DNA of 7,243 nucleotides from an uncultured Bacteroidota bacterium (GCA_937868675.1 CALMNJ010000433.1:1-7243); one strand, 5' to 3'; shown: positions 1 through 7,243, numbered from the stretch's first letter. The notes: generated by a model from the sequence alone, not told the origin. Program-made: numbers and translations.

Positions 1-63
1 ATTCAGACACCGTGCGGACGAAGGCCGGGGATTTTGTTGAGGTAATGTCAAACAGAACTAAAT

Positions 64-75
64 TTAAACGTTTAA
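64..75. repeat. Palindrome TTAAACGTTTAA, copy 1 of AAACGTTT
   Basis: A perfect 12-bp palindrome centred between bases 69 and 70. Its 8-bp core AAACGTTT (66-73) recurs at 127-134, exactly 61 bp further on. Short A+T-rich palindromes can be regulator sites, but no promoter or gene start is visible beside them, so a function is not supported. Confidence 0.35.
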
Positions 76-95
76 TTTACCACACTTACAATACT

Positions 96-125
96 GAAAA
101 CAGAATAATTCCATTAATTCTGTTC
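96..125 (-). terminator. Candidate terminator hairpin downstream of dnaE
   Basis: Bases 99-106 (AACAGAAT) and 117-124 (ATTCTGTT) are perfect inverted repeats. Read on the minus strand, the direction of dnaE transcription, the stem can extend by three more pairs if one T is bulged, closing a GGA loop, which gives 11 pairs. The 3' arm runs into TTTT then C. It lies 55-80 bases past the dnaE stop, a sensible place for transcription to end. The stem is A+T-rich and the T tract is short, so it is weaker than a classical intrinsic terminator. It may instead act as a 3' stabilising hairpin. Confidence 0.35.
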
Positions 126-126
126 A

Positions 127-134
127 AAACGTTT
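127..134. repeat. AAACGTTT, copy 2
   Basis: Second copy of the palindromic core seen at 66-73. Here the flanks differ (C before AAAACGTTT, G after it), so the palindrome is shorter than in copy 1. The hairpin at 96-125 sits between the two copies. Confidence 0.3.
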
Positions 135-178
135 GCTCTTGTTTGACCCCAAACCCTGAGGTAGGTGCTTTTTTTTTA

Positions 179-3100
179 TTATAAAAGGTCATAAAGCAGC
201 TGTGGTATTTTATCCAGTTCCAGGAGAAAACTATCTTCAACCGCCACCTTGCTTTTCTTTGAGAAAAGTTTCAGATTTTGATTTTGGGCAGTATCCTCAA
301 CAAAAAACTCAATACTGCTTTTACCTTCATGCTCATTAATAATTTTTTCGAGTTTAGTTACCAGGTCGCTGTCAAGGTTCTCGAGTTTTACTTTAAGCTT
401 AATGGCATTAAATGCCTTTTTCTTCACCTCGTCAAGCAATTCAATTTTATTGAGTTTTATCTCCAGGCTTCCGGGCTGATTAAAGCGCTCCTGAACACGG
501 GCCTTGACAAAAACAAATAGCCCCTGAACCATAAATTTATTGTACTCTACAAAGTCTTTACCAAACAGCATTAACTCTGTGCTTCCCGAGTAATCTTCTA
601 CTACCAGCTTTCCAAAAGCATTACCTGTTTTGCTGGTGCGATTCTCAAAACCCGTAATAATGCCTCCAAAAAACACTTCTTTATTCTTAAAAGGCTCGAG
701 TCCGGCCTTCAATTGGGCACAGCTTGCATTGCAGCGATGATCGAGCACCAGTTTAAACGGGTCAAGCGGATGCCCGCTGATAAAAAAACCAACCACTTCC
801 TTTTCGCGGCTCAGTTGCTCAAGCGCCGTCCAGGGCTCCACCTTTGGAAGCACGGGCTCGCTTACCTCCACCTCGTCGGCCCCGCCAAAGAGGCTTGCCT
901 GCGAAGTGTCGTTACCCAGTTTTTTCTGGTTGGCGTAGCGGATCATTTTTTCGGTGAGCGTACTGCCATCCGTAATATCCGGCACAAAAAACATGGCTCT
1001 GTTTACACTCCCGAAACCATCAAAAGCCCCTGCCAGCGCTAAGTTCTCGATCGATTTTTTATTTACCGCCTTCGAGTCAAGCCTGGCCGCCATATCAAAA
1101 ATAGTGGCAAACCTGCCGTTCGCGTTCCGTTCCAGCACAATCGCATCCACCACATTTTCGCCTACGCCTTTAATGCTTGACATGCCAAACCGCACATTAC
1201 CATCTGGCATTACACTAAATCTGGAAAAGCCCTCGTTCACATCCGGACCAAGCACCTTTATGCCCATACGCTTACATTCCTCCATAAAGAAAGTAATCTT
1301 CTCAATATTGCCACTGTGGTTAAGCACCGATGCCATAAACTCCGCCGGGTAGTGTGCTTTAAGATAGGCCGTTTGAAAGGCAAGGTAAGCGTAACAGGTA
1401 CTGTGCGATTTATTAAACGCATAACTCGCAAAGGCCTCCCAGTCTTTCCACACTTTTTCGGCCACCGCAGTATCATGGCCATTCGCCTTGCAGCCCTCCA
1501 GGTATTTGCTTTTCATTTTGTCCAGCACGTCCTTTTGTTTTTTACCCATGGCTTTGCGCAGGGTGTCGGCATCGCCTTTGGTAAAGTTTGCAAGCTTCTG
1601 GCTCAACCTCATAACTTGTTCCTGATATACAGTAATGCCATACGTTTCCTGCAAAAACTCATCCATTCCTTCAAGGTCGTATGTAATTGGTTCGCGACCA
1701 TGCTTACGCGCCACATAGTTAGGTATGTATGCCAGCGGACCCGGACGATACAAGGCATTCATAGCAATGAGGTCGGTAAAACTGTCGGGCTTTAAATCTT
1801 TCAGGTACTTTTGCATGCCAACACTTTCAAACTGGAAAATACCGTTAGTCTCGCCACGCTGAAAAAGCTCAAGTGTTAACTTGTCGTTCAGGTCTATGGC
1901 ATCAATATCAATTTCGAGTCCGTGCCTTTGCCTTACAAATTCCAGGGCATCCTTGATAATGGTTAGGGTTCGTAAACCAAGAAAGTCCATTTTGAGCAGT
2001 CCGGCACTTTCGGCAACCGAGTTGTCAAACTGAGTAAGCAGCATGTCGCTGTCTTTTGCCTTTGTAACAGGCACAAAACGCGTAATCTCGTCGGGGGTAA
2101 TAATCACGCCGCAGGCATGCACCCCTGTATTGCGCACACAGCCTTCCAGTTCGTAAGCCTGCTTCAGTACGGTGGCTTCGCGGGTATCGCCTTCGGCCAG
2201 TTTTCGGAAATTGTAAGATTGTTCCACCACCTCGCGGCGGTCTTTTATTTTATCGAGGTATTTTTCGTCAATCCCTCCTGGTTTCAGCAATGTTTTCAAT
2301 TCGGCTTCCAAACTTTCAGGAAATGATTTTGCCAGCCGGTCAGCATCCGGCAACGGGAGATTAAGCACGCGGGCTGTATCGCGGATAGCACTTTTGCCGC
2401 CCATGGTTCCGTATGTAATAATTTGCGCCACCTGATTGAAACCGTACTTGTTAATTACATAATCAATCACCTTTCCTCTGCCCTCGTCGTCAAAATCAAT
2501 ATCAATATCAGGCATGCTGATACGGTCGGGATTAAGGAACCTTTCAAAGAGGAGATCATATTTTACTGGGTCAACGTTGGTAATACCAAGGCAGAAAGCC
2601 ACTGCGCTTCCGGCAGCACTACCACGGCCAGGCCCCACGCTCACACCCATTTCACGCGCTTTGGTGGTAAAATCCGAAACAATCAGAAAGTAACCAGGGA
2701 ATCCCATGCGTTCCATCACGCTCAGTTCAAAATCAATCCTGTCTTTAATGTCGGGACTCATATCAGGATATCTTTTTTTGGCGCCCTCAAAGGTTAAGTA
2801 ACGGAGGTAGGCATTCTCGCCACGCTTACCTTTACCTTCATCATCAGGGTCGTCATCACGGGGATCTTTAAATTCGTCGGGGATATTGAATTTAGGTAAG
2901 AGTACATCCCGCCCCAATTTAAATGCCTCTACCCTGCCCACAATTTCAGCGGTTGTTTCAATCGCCTCCGGCAGATCCTTAAACGTCATTGCCATTTCTT
3001 TGGGCGGTTTAAAATAAAACTCCTCGTTGGGCAAAAACAAACGTCCCTTGCGCGGATCGCCTTTCAGGTCGCGGAGTTCGCGCTCGTCGGCAAAATTAAG

Positions 3101-4582
3101 TCCCTCTTTTACTCCAATCAGAATGTCGCGCGAGTAAGCGCTTTTTTTATCGAGATAGTAGTTGTTATTGGCTGCAAAATATTTTACACCATGCTTTCTG
3201 GCAAACCCAAGCAAAACCTCGTTCACATGGTCTTCTTCGGCAAGATTGTGGCGGTTTAGTTCCACATAAAAATTTTCACCAAAAAGATCCCTGTACCACA
3301 AAAATGCATCTTCGGCCTGTGCCTCTCCAGCGTTCAGTATCAGCCAGGGCACTTCGCCCTGAAGTGATCCCGTAAAACAAATCAAACCTTCGGCATGCAG
3401 CACCAGTTGTTGTTTGTCAATACGTGGCACATAATACATACCTTCGGTAAAACCAAGTGAACTGAGTCGCGAAAGATTTTCGTACCCCCTTTTGTTTCGA
3501 GCTATAAACGGCACAGCAAAGCCGTTGTCCTGCCGGCTTCGGTCTTTATGGTCGCGGGCTATATTCAATTCGCAGCCGATCAGACATTTAATTTCATTTT
3601 TTTTAGGACCGCTTTTTTCGCCCTTTTCAACCGCTTCATTGTGACTTTTAATGGCCTTATTCTGTTTATCAAGAGTCTGCCAGAACAGGAAAGAAGCGTA
3701 CATGTTTCCATGATCGGTAAGGGCCAGTGCAGGCATATTATACTCTGCTGCCTTTTTCACCAGATCACCAATATCACTCACACATTGCAGCACCGAAAAC
3801 TGCGAATGGTTGTGCAGGTGCACAAACCCCTCGGCAAGCTTGTCAAGCTGTGCATCACCAGGCCATACGTTTTTTTCTTCTGTCTTCGGTAACGGACTCT
3901 CTGCTTTTTTATTCCTGAGTCCTTTTTCGTGGGCCAGAAGCCCGCTGAGGTCAACATCCTCGTATGCAATCAGAGCCGCCTGCGAACTGTTTAGTTCGGG
4001 TACCCGGTGGATGCCGCGTTTAAGTAGCTCAAAAAATACCCGGGCAGTGGCCTGCACATCAAATGCCGCGTTGTGGGCCTCTTCAAACGTGGTATTAAAT
4101 AGTTTTGCGTAAAGTTCGGTCAGCGTGGGCCATTTAAATTTCCCTCCCTTTCCTCCGGGAATGGCACAAAAATGAGTGGTTTCATCGCTTTTGGTATCCA
4201 TCCTTTTTTTTCCTTCGAAAAAATTAGGCAATCCGCAACGCAAAAACTCGGCCCCTATAATATTGATGTCAAAATCAATGTTGTGCCCGCACAGATACCC
4301 GCATTGATGCACAACCTTTGCAAATTCGGACAACACCTCTTTTAATGGCCGGCCTTCCTTCAGGGCCCGCTCGGTGCTTATGCAGTGGATCTGAACGGCA
4401 TTGAACGGTATTGTGAATCCATCGGGACTTATGATAATCGCGTCTGCACTCACAAGCCTTCCTCCTTCATCGTGCAGTTGCCAGGCTATTTGTACCATGC
4501 GAGGCCAGTTGTCAAAATCGGTTATGGGTGCATTATAATTTTTTGGAAGACCAGTTGTTTCGCTATCAAAAATCAGGAACAT
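179..4582 (-). CDS. dnaE: DNA polymerase III alpha subunit with fused N-terminal 3'-5' exonuclease
   Basis: Replicative DNA polymerase, complete at 1467 residues; E. coli DnaE is about 1160, and the extra length is mostly the N-terminal exonuclease. Residues 1-190 form a DnaQ-type DEDDh exonuclease: D6 and E8 in FDSETTG, D105 in GHNIDFD, H170 and D175 in HNAAFD. The PHP domain follows (about 251-500; HLHNHS at 255-260, TDHGN at 289-293), with several metal ligands replaced. The palm has GPGRGSAAGSA (650-660), aspartates D694 and D696 in PDIDIDF, and D866 in KMDFLGLRTLTII, matching E. coli D401, D403 and D555. ALYRPGPL (943-950) is a fingers motif. A helix-hairpin-helix (IKGVGENVVDAI, about 1137), a clamp-binding QASLF (1228-1232), an OB fold (about 1303-1360) and a small C-terminal domain complete it. 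The start is fixed by D6 and E8, which lie only a few residues after the ATG. No Shine-Dalgarno sequence is visible. The exonuclease precedes the PHP domain rather than interrupting it, so this is DnaE and not PolC. Confidence 0.97.
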   Translation of the reverse strand: MFLIFDSETTGLPKNYNAPITDFDNWPRMVQIAWQLHDEGGRLVSADAIIISPDGFTIPFNAVQIHCISTERALKEGRPLKEVLSEFAKVVHQCGYLCGHNIDFDINIIGAEFLRCGLPNFFEGKKRMDTKSDETTHFCAIPGGKGGKFKWPTLTELYAKLFNTTFEEAHNAAFDVQATARVFFELLKRGIHRVPELNSSQAALIAYEDVDLSGLLAHEKGLRNKKAESPLPKTEEKNVWPGDAQLDKLAEGFVHLHNHSQFSVLQCVSDIGDLVKKAAEYNMPALALTDHGNMYASFLFWQTLDKQNKAIKSHNEAVEKGEKSGPKKNEIKCLIGCELNIARDHKDRSRQDNGFAVPFIARNKRGYENLSRLSSLGFTEGMYYVPRIDKQQLVLHAEGLICFTGSLQGEVPWLILNAGEAQAEDAFLWYRDLFGENFYVELNRHNLAEEDHVNEVLLGFARKHGVKYFAANNNYYLDKKSAYSRDILIGVKEGLNFADERELRDLKGDPRKGRLFLPNEEFYFKPPKEMAMTFKDLPEAIETTAEIVGRVEAFKLGRDVLLPKFNIPDEFKDPRDDDPDDEGKGKRGENAYLRYLTFEGAKKRYPDMSPDIKDRIDFELSVMERMGFPGYFLIVSDFTTKAREMGVSVGPGRGSAAGSAVAFCLGITNVDPVKYDLLFERFLNPDRISMPDIDIDFDDEGRGKVIDYVINKYGFNQVAQIITYGTMGGKSAIRDTARVLNLPLPDADRLAKSFPESLEAELKTLLKPGGIDEKYLDKIKDRREVVEQSYNFRKLAEGDTREATVLKQAYELEGCVRNTGVHACGVIITPDEITRFVPVTKAKDSDMLLTQFDNSVAESAGLLKMDFLGLRTLTIIKDALEFVRQRHGLEIDIDAIDLNDKLTLELFQRGETNGIFQFESVGMQKYLKDLKPDSFTDLIAMNALYRPGPLAYIPNYVARKHGREPITYDLEGMDEFLQETYGITVYQEQVMRLSQKLANFTKGDADTLRKAMGKKQKDVLDKMKSKYLEGCKANGHDTAVAEKVWKDWEAFASYAFNKSHSTCYAYLAFQTAYLKAHYPAEFMASVLNHSGNIEKITFFMEECKRMGIKVLGPDVNEGFSRFSVMPDGNVRFGMSSIKGVGENVVDAIVLERNANGRFATIFDMAARLDSKAVNKKSIENLALAGAFDGFGSVNRAMFFVPDITDGSTLTEKMIRYANQKKLGNDTSQASLFGGADEVEVSEPVLPKVEPWTALEQLSREKEVVGFFISGHPLDPFKLVLDHRCNASCAQLKAGLEPFKNKEVFFGGIITGFENRTSKTGNAFGKLVVEDYSGSTELMLFGKDFVEYNKFMVQGLFVFVKARVQERFNQPGSLEIKLNKIELLDEVKKKAFNAIKLKVKLENLDSDLVTKLEKIINEHEGKSSIEFFVEDTAQNQNLKLFSKKSKVAVEDSFLLELDKIPQLLYDLL
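887..901 (-). other. Sliding-clamp binding motif QASLF in DnaE
   Basis: These codons encode Q1228-A-S-L-F1232, which fits the beta-clamp binding pattern (Gln, two spacer residues, Leu, Phe). It lies between the helix-hairpin-helix and the OB fold, where E. coli DnaE carries its internal clamp motif QADMF. The downstream text resembles E. coli too (SREKEVVGFFISGHPLD here, followed by the OB fold). The inferred role is tethering the polymerase to the DnaN clamp. Confidence 0.75.
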
Positions 4583-4864
4583 ATTTTGGATGAGGTGCTT
4601 TAAATTAATCGTTAAACTCCCTGTTTGTCTGCAGTGAGGCCGTTAGTTTGCAACCACACCGATTCAACCCCCTAAATTTAATTCAATATCCTTTGCTATA
4701 CGGGCCTGTTAATAAAAATGCGCCCTTACGTTTAGCTTTTTCTATTGCTGCCTTCACGTAATAACACACCCGCTTAATTTTCAGGCAATTATATTTAAAT
4801 GCTGCATTTTCAGGTTCAGCATAAAACGCTATCTTTGCAAGTCTTAAAAAATTGTAGCAGTAAA
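4583..4864. other. Divergent intergenic region between dnaE and the PpiD-like gene
   Basis: 282 bp that must hold the start signals of both genes. For the rightward gene, a good promoter candidate sits at its right end (annotated separately). A second, weaker -7-like box TTAGTTTG lies at 4643-4650 on the plus strand, with TTTG at 4624-4627 upstream; the 15-bp spacing is short. A 9-bp direct repeat ATTTTCAGG occurs at 4777-4785 and 4806-4814. For dnaE I found no convincing TAnnTTTG box on the minus strand. I see no RNA gene, no riboswitch and no terminator. A minus-strand open frame crossing the region (4683-4907) shows no recognisable protein character. Confidence 0.6.
4807..4837 (+). promoter_or_regulatory. 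Bacteroidota-type promoter of the PpiD-like gene
   Basis: TATCTTTG at 4830-4837 matches the Bacteroidota primary sigma factor -7 consensus TAnnTTTG exactly. A T-rich element (TTTT at 4807-4810) lies 19 bp upstream, at the spacing expected for the -33 box (usually TTTG or TTG), although its last base does not match. Transcription would begin near 4843-4845, leaving a leader of about 20 bases before the ATG at 4865. This supports that start over the upstream in-frame ATG at 4799, which would lie before the promoter. Confidence 0.6.
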
Positions 4865-7066
4865 ATGAGCAAAGAAAAAAACGTTCAAAAGGCGGAATCA
4901 ACTCCAAAAAAAGAAAACCTGAGTGTACTTGAAAGAATCAGGAGAAGAACCGGACTTTTGGTTGGCATTGTGGGTTTGGCCCTCGTTATCTTTATTCTTG
5001 AGAGCCTTCTTGGATCGAGCAACGCCATTTTTGGTGGTCAGGATCGTGCCGTTGGATTTATTAACGGGTACAAGGTTGACATTGTGGATTTCAACAACCG
5101 CCTTGAGGCAAAACTTAACGAGTACCGGGCCAGTCAGCGCGCCGAAGTGGATGATAATGTTCGCGGTCAGGCAATTGAAAATATTTGGCAGCAATACGTT
5201 GTTGAGTATGCCATCAGGCCCGAGTTCAAAAAAGCAGGCATTGATGTTGGTGAAGATGAGCTATACGACCGCGTTGTTCTTAACCCTGTACAGTATGTGG
5301 TGCGCCGCATTAGCACAAGCGAAGGGAAGATAGACCCTCAGTTTGCCGCCGCCGATGGTTCACTTGACAGAATGAAGTGGAAACAAGCCGTGCAAAGTGT
5401 GGTGGGTGAGTCAGAAAAAGCAGTAAAACAAATTGAAGAGGAAGTTAAGAATACCCGCCTTTTTGAAAAATTCAGGATGCTGGTTAACAAAGGTCTTTAC
5501 CTTACAACGGCCGAAGTGAAAGCTAAATCAGCCGCCGAAAACTCCGCCATGGATATCAGCTACGTAATCAAACGTTACGATGCTGTGGAAGACAATTCAA
5601 TTAAACTGAGCGATGAGGATATACTGAAATACTACTCAGAGAACTCATATAAGTACAAAAACAGGGAAAACACCCGTGCCGTTGAATTCGTGGCGTTTAA
5701 TGTTGTTCCAAGTCCTGCCGATATGGAGGCGATTGAGAAAGATGCAAACAGGGTTGCAAACGACATGAAAGGAAAAACGCCTGCCGAAGACAGTGTTACA
5801 TTGAGTCAGGAAGGTGATCCCATTAATAACAACATTCAATCCATGAACCGCAAAAACATGACCGTGCGCGATTCAGGAATTTACACGGCCGCCCCCGGTA
5901 CGGTGTTTGGTCCTTACAATGAAGGTGTTTACTTCAAAATTTACAAGCTTCAGGCTATTAACGAAATAGCCGACAGCGCGCGGGTACGCCACATTCTAGT
6001 TGGCATTGGCGACAAGCAGCAACCTAAGCGCACCATGGCCCAGGCTAAAAAAGAGGCAGATAGCCTTTTGGTATTAATAAAAGACAAAAAAGTAAGTTTT
6101 GACTCGCTTGCCACAAACTTCAGCGACGACCCCGGAAGCAAAACAAATGGTGGCGACTATGGATGGTTTGACGAGAATGAAGGTTTTGTTGAACCTTTCA
6201 AAAATGCAGGCCTCATGGGCACAAAAGGTAATATTACGGTAGTTGAAACGCAATTTGGCTACCATATTATTGAAGTGCTTGATGTGAGCAAGACGCGACA
6301 CACCAGTTACCGCATAGCACAGGTGTTTATCCCTATTCAGCCCAGCGAGGAAACCAACCAGCGTGTTTTTGCTCAGGCCAGCGAGTTTGCCGGCGTGAAC
6401 AATACTGCCGAACTTTTTGACAAAGCGGTTGATGCCCAAAAGCTCACCAAACGCATGGCCGACAATATCCGCGATGTTGACAGGATGCTGTCGGGGCTTG
6501 ACAAAGCCAGAGATCTTGTAAAATGGGTTTATGATCCAAAAACAAAAATTGGCGATGTAGGTGTATTTAGCTTTAAAGACAAGCATGTGGTTGCCAAACT
6601 GTCAGCTATTAAGAACAAGGGCACTGCGCCATTTGAATCGGTAAAAGATCAGGTTACAAAAGATGCCCTGAAACAAAAGAAAACGGAGATGCTTTTAGAG
6701 GAATTTAAAACCAAAGGCGCTGGTGCACCAAATGTTGCGGCACTGGCTTCAAAACTTGGCCTCGAAAGTTTTACTGCCGAAAATATTATTCACGAATCGC
6801 ACGATGTAAAAGGCGTTGGCCGCGATGACATTCTGATTGGCACAGCCATTGGTTTGAAACAGGGCAGCATGAGCCGTCCTGTAGCCGGTGAAACAGGTGT
6901 GTTTGTGGTAAGCGTTACCAAAACCATTCCTGCGCCAGCCATGAATGATTACAACGAAAAAAGGAAACAGTTTGAAAGACAGCTCAGCACACGCACCGAC
7001 TACGACAGCTTTAATGCTATGAAAGAAGCCTCCGATATTGAGGACTTTAAAGGTAAAATTGATTAA
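4865..7066 (+). CDS. PpiD/SurA-type membrane-anchored peptidyl-prolyl cis-trans isomerase
   Basis: Probable periplasmic folding factor for exported and outer-membrane proteins, complete at 733 residues. A short lysine- and arginine-rich cytoplasmic tail (1-29, ending RIRRRTG) precedes one membrane helix (about 30-50, LLVGIVGLALVIFILESLLG), so the rest should face the periplasm. A SurA/PpiD-like N-terminal chaperone region covers roughly 60-270. The parvulin domain spans about 373-473: it opens with VRHILV (H376), has FSDDPGSKTNGGDYGWF in the middle (419-435) and closes with FGYHIIEV (H467), all hallmarks of PpiC rotamases. Segments about 271-365 and 555-590 look like degenerate parvulin repeats, without the RHIL and GYHII signatures. 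Another such segment may lie near 655-687. The in-frame ATG at 4799 would add 22 residues but lies upstream of the promoter, and the positively charged start MSKEK suits the family. No Shine-Dalgarno is evident; the bases before the ATG are A-rich. The PpiD comparison rests on architecture, so orthology to E. coli ppiD is not certain. Confidence 0.93.
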   Translation: MSKEKNVQKAESTPKKENLSVLERIRRRTGLLVGIVGLALVIFILESLLGSSNAIFGGQDRAVGFINGYKVDIVDFNNRLEAKLNEYRASQRAEVDDNVRGQAIENIWQQYVVEYAIRPEFKKAGIDVGEDELYDRVVLNPVQYVVRRISTSEGKIDPQFAAADGSLDRMKWKQAVQSVVGESEKAVKQIEEEVKNTRLFEKFRMLVNKGLYLTTAEVKAKSAAENSAMDISYVIKRYDAVEDNSIKLSDEDILKYYSENSYKYKNRENTRAVEFVAFNVVPSPADMEAIEKDANRVANDMKGKTPAEDSVTLSQEGDPINNNIQSMNRKNMTVRDSGIYTAAPGTVFGPYNEGVYFKIYKLQAINEIADSARVRHILVGIGDKQQPKRTMAQAKKEADSLLVLIKDKKVSFDSLATNFSDDPGSKTNGGDYGWFDENEGFVEPFKNAGLMGTKGNITVVETQFGYHIIEVLDVSKTRHTSYRIAQVFIPIQPSEETNQRVFAQASEFAGVNNTAELFDKAVDAQKLTKRMADNIRDVDRMLSGLDKARDLVKWVYDPKTKIGDVGVFSFKDKHVVAKLSAIKNKGTAPFESVKDQVTKDALKQKKTEMLLEEFKTKGAGAPNVAALASKLGLESFTAENIIHESHDVKGVGRDDILIGTAIGLKQGSMSRPVAGETGVFVVSVTKTIPAPAMNDYNEKRKQFERQLSTRTDYDSFNAMKEASDIEDFKGKID

Positions 7067-7067
7067 T

Positions 7068-7102
7068 AAAAAGGATCCCGCAAAAAAAGCGGGATTTTTT
7101 TT
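7068..7102 (+). terminator. Strong intrinsic terminator after the PpiD-like gene
   Basis: ATCCCGC (7075-7081) and GCGGGAT (7089-7095) form a perfect 7-bp stem around a loop of seven A, followed by T through 7102. Upstream AAAAAGG can pair with the T tract, two of the pairs being G-U, so the stem may extend. It begins two bases after the TAA at 7064-7066. This is a textbook Rho-independent terminator and should end the transcript of the isomerase gene. Confidence 0.88.
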
Positions 7103-7119
7103 GACACAACGATTGAAGT

Positions 7120-7243
7120 ATGAAAATTTCGGACATCACGAGCGCACTTGAAGATTTTGCCCACCCCGGTTATCAAGAGGATTACGACAATAGCGGTCTT
7201 ATTACCGGTGTAGGGTCGTGGGAGGCAAAAGGTGCCCTCCTGA
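7120..7243 (+). CDS. Nif3-family dinuclear metal centre protein, 5' end only
   Basis: The first 41 codons of a gene running off the right edge. The reading begins MKISDITSALEDFAHPGYQ and continues with EDYDNSGLITG. This matches the start of Nif3/YbgI-type proteins, where an N-terminal helix precedes the conserved (W/Y)DNxGL motif (here YDNSGL, residues 22-27). Family members form hexameric rings with a two-metal site. Their cellular role is not settled; GTP cyclohydrolase and hydrolase activities have been suggested for some. The metal-binding histidines lie beyond the window. The ATG follows the end of the upstream terminator's T tract by only 17 bases and has no obvious Shine-Dalgarno, so its own promoter would have to overlap the terminator or expression would rely on read-through. 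Family assignment is fairly firm despite the short length. Confidence 0.85.
   Translation, partial: MKISDITSALEDFAHPGYQEDYDNSGLITGVGSWEAKGALL

Larger units (their letters stand above)
1..178. other. Left flank without a convincing gene
   Basis: Bases 1-45 are clearly richer in G+C (about half) than bases 46-146, which are strongly A+T-rich, so a boundary of some kind lies near position 45. On the plus strand one frame is open from base 3 to a TGA at 144-146 (47 codons, no start inside the G+C-rich part). Another plus frame ends with TAA at 43-45. On the minus strand a frame beginning SxxxSPAFVRTVSE-like residues is open to the window edge without a proper ATG. None of these peptides is recognisable to me. 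The stretch could be the tail of a neighbouring gene or the edge of a dispersed repeat. The remainder is spacer downstream of dnaE, ending in a run of nine T (169-177) just after the dnaE stop codon. Confidence 0.4.

Noticed and set aside
4013..4582. Separate dnaQ-like gene overlapping dnaE
   Set aside because: The exonuclease and polymerase are in one uninterrupted reading frame with no stop or frameshift between them, so this is a true fusion.
163..4601. AGGTGCTTT directly flanking dnaE on both sides (163-171 and 4593-4601), like a target-site duplication
   Set aside because: A shared 9-mer between two spacers of this size is not very unlikely by chance, there are no terminal inverted repeats, and dnaE is an essential core gene rather than cargo.
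4799..4864. Upstream in-frame ATG as the start of the PpiD-like protein
   Set aside because: It precedes the TATCTTTG promoter box at 4830-4837, and the added 22 residues lack conserved character.
4683..4907. Minus-strand open frame of 74 codons across the divergent intergenic region
   Set aside because: It overlaps the start and promoter of the PpiD-like gene, has no recognisable motif, and its composition (many Tyr, Cys and Lys from A+T-rich DNA) looks like chance.
6074..6586. Minus-strand open frame of 170 codons inside the PpiD-like gene
   Set aside because: It lies wholly opposite a well-supported coding sequence containing the parvulin domain and shows no family signature.

Overview
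The window looks like ordinary chromosomal DNA of a member of the phylum Bacteroidota. Three things suggest this. The replicative polymerase is a DnaE with a 3'-5' exonuclease fused to its N-terminus. The PpiD-like foldase has the N-terminal form usual in that phylum. The best promoter candidate fits the Bacteroidota -7 consensus TAnnTTTG, and the gene starts lack clear Shine-Dalgarno sequences. I cannot place it below phylum level.

Layout: positions 1-178 are a flank without a convincing gene. It starts with about 45 G+C-rich bases and continues as A+T-rich spacer holding a hairpin (96-125) and two copies of the palindrome AAACGTTT. Next comes dnaE (179-4582, minus strand), a complete 1467-residue DNA polymerase III alpha subunit with a fused proofreading domain. 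A 282-bp divergent intergenic region (4583-4864) follows; it carries a promoter candidate for the rightward gene. That gene (4865-7066, plus strand) encodes a 733-residue membrane-anchored PpiD/SurA-type peptidyl-prolyl isomerase. It ends at a strong intrinsic terminator (7068-7102). Seventeen bases after the terminator, the first 41 codons of a Nif3-family gene (7120 onward) run off the window edge.

The genes are housekeeping functions: DNA replication with built-in proofreading, folding of exported proteins, and a conserved metal-binding protein of unclear role. They do not form one pathway, and dnaE is divergent from the other two. I see no mobile element, CRISPR array, tRNA, rRNA or defence system, and I do not claim a new system here. 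The points most worth a second look are the exonuclease fusion paired with a PHP domain that has lost several metal ligands, the repeat-like left edge, and the terminator packed against the Nif3 start codon.
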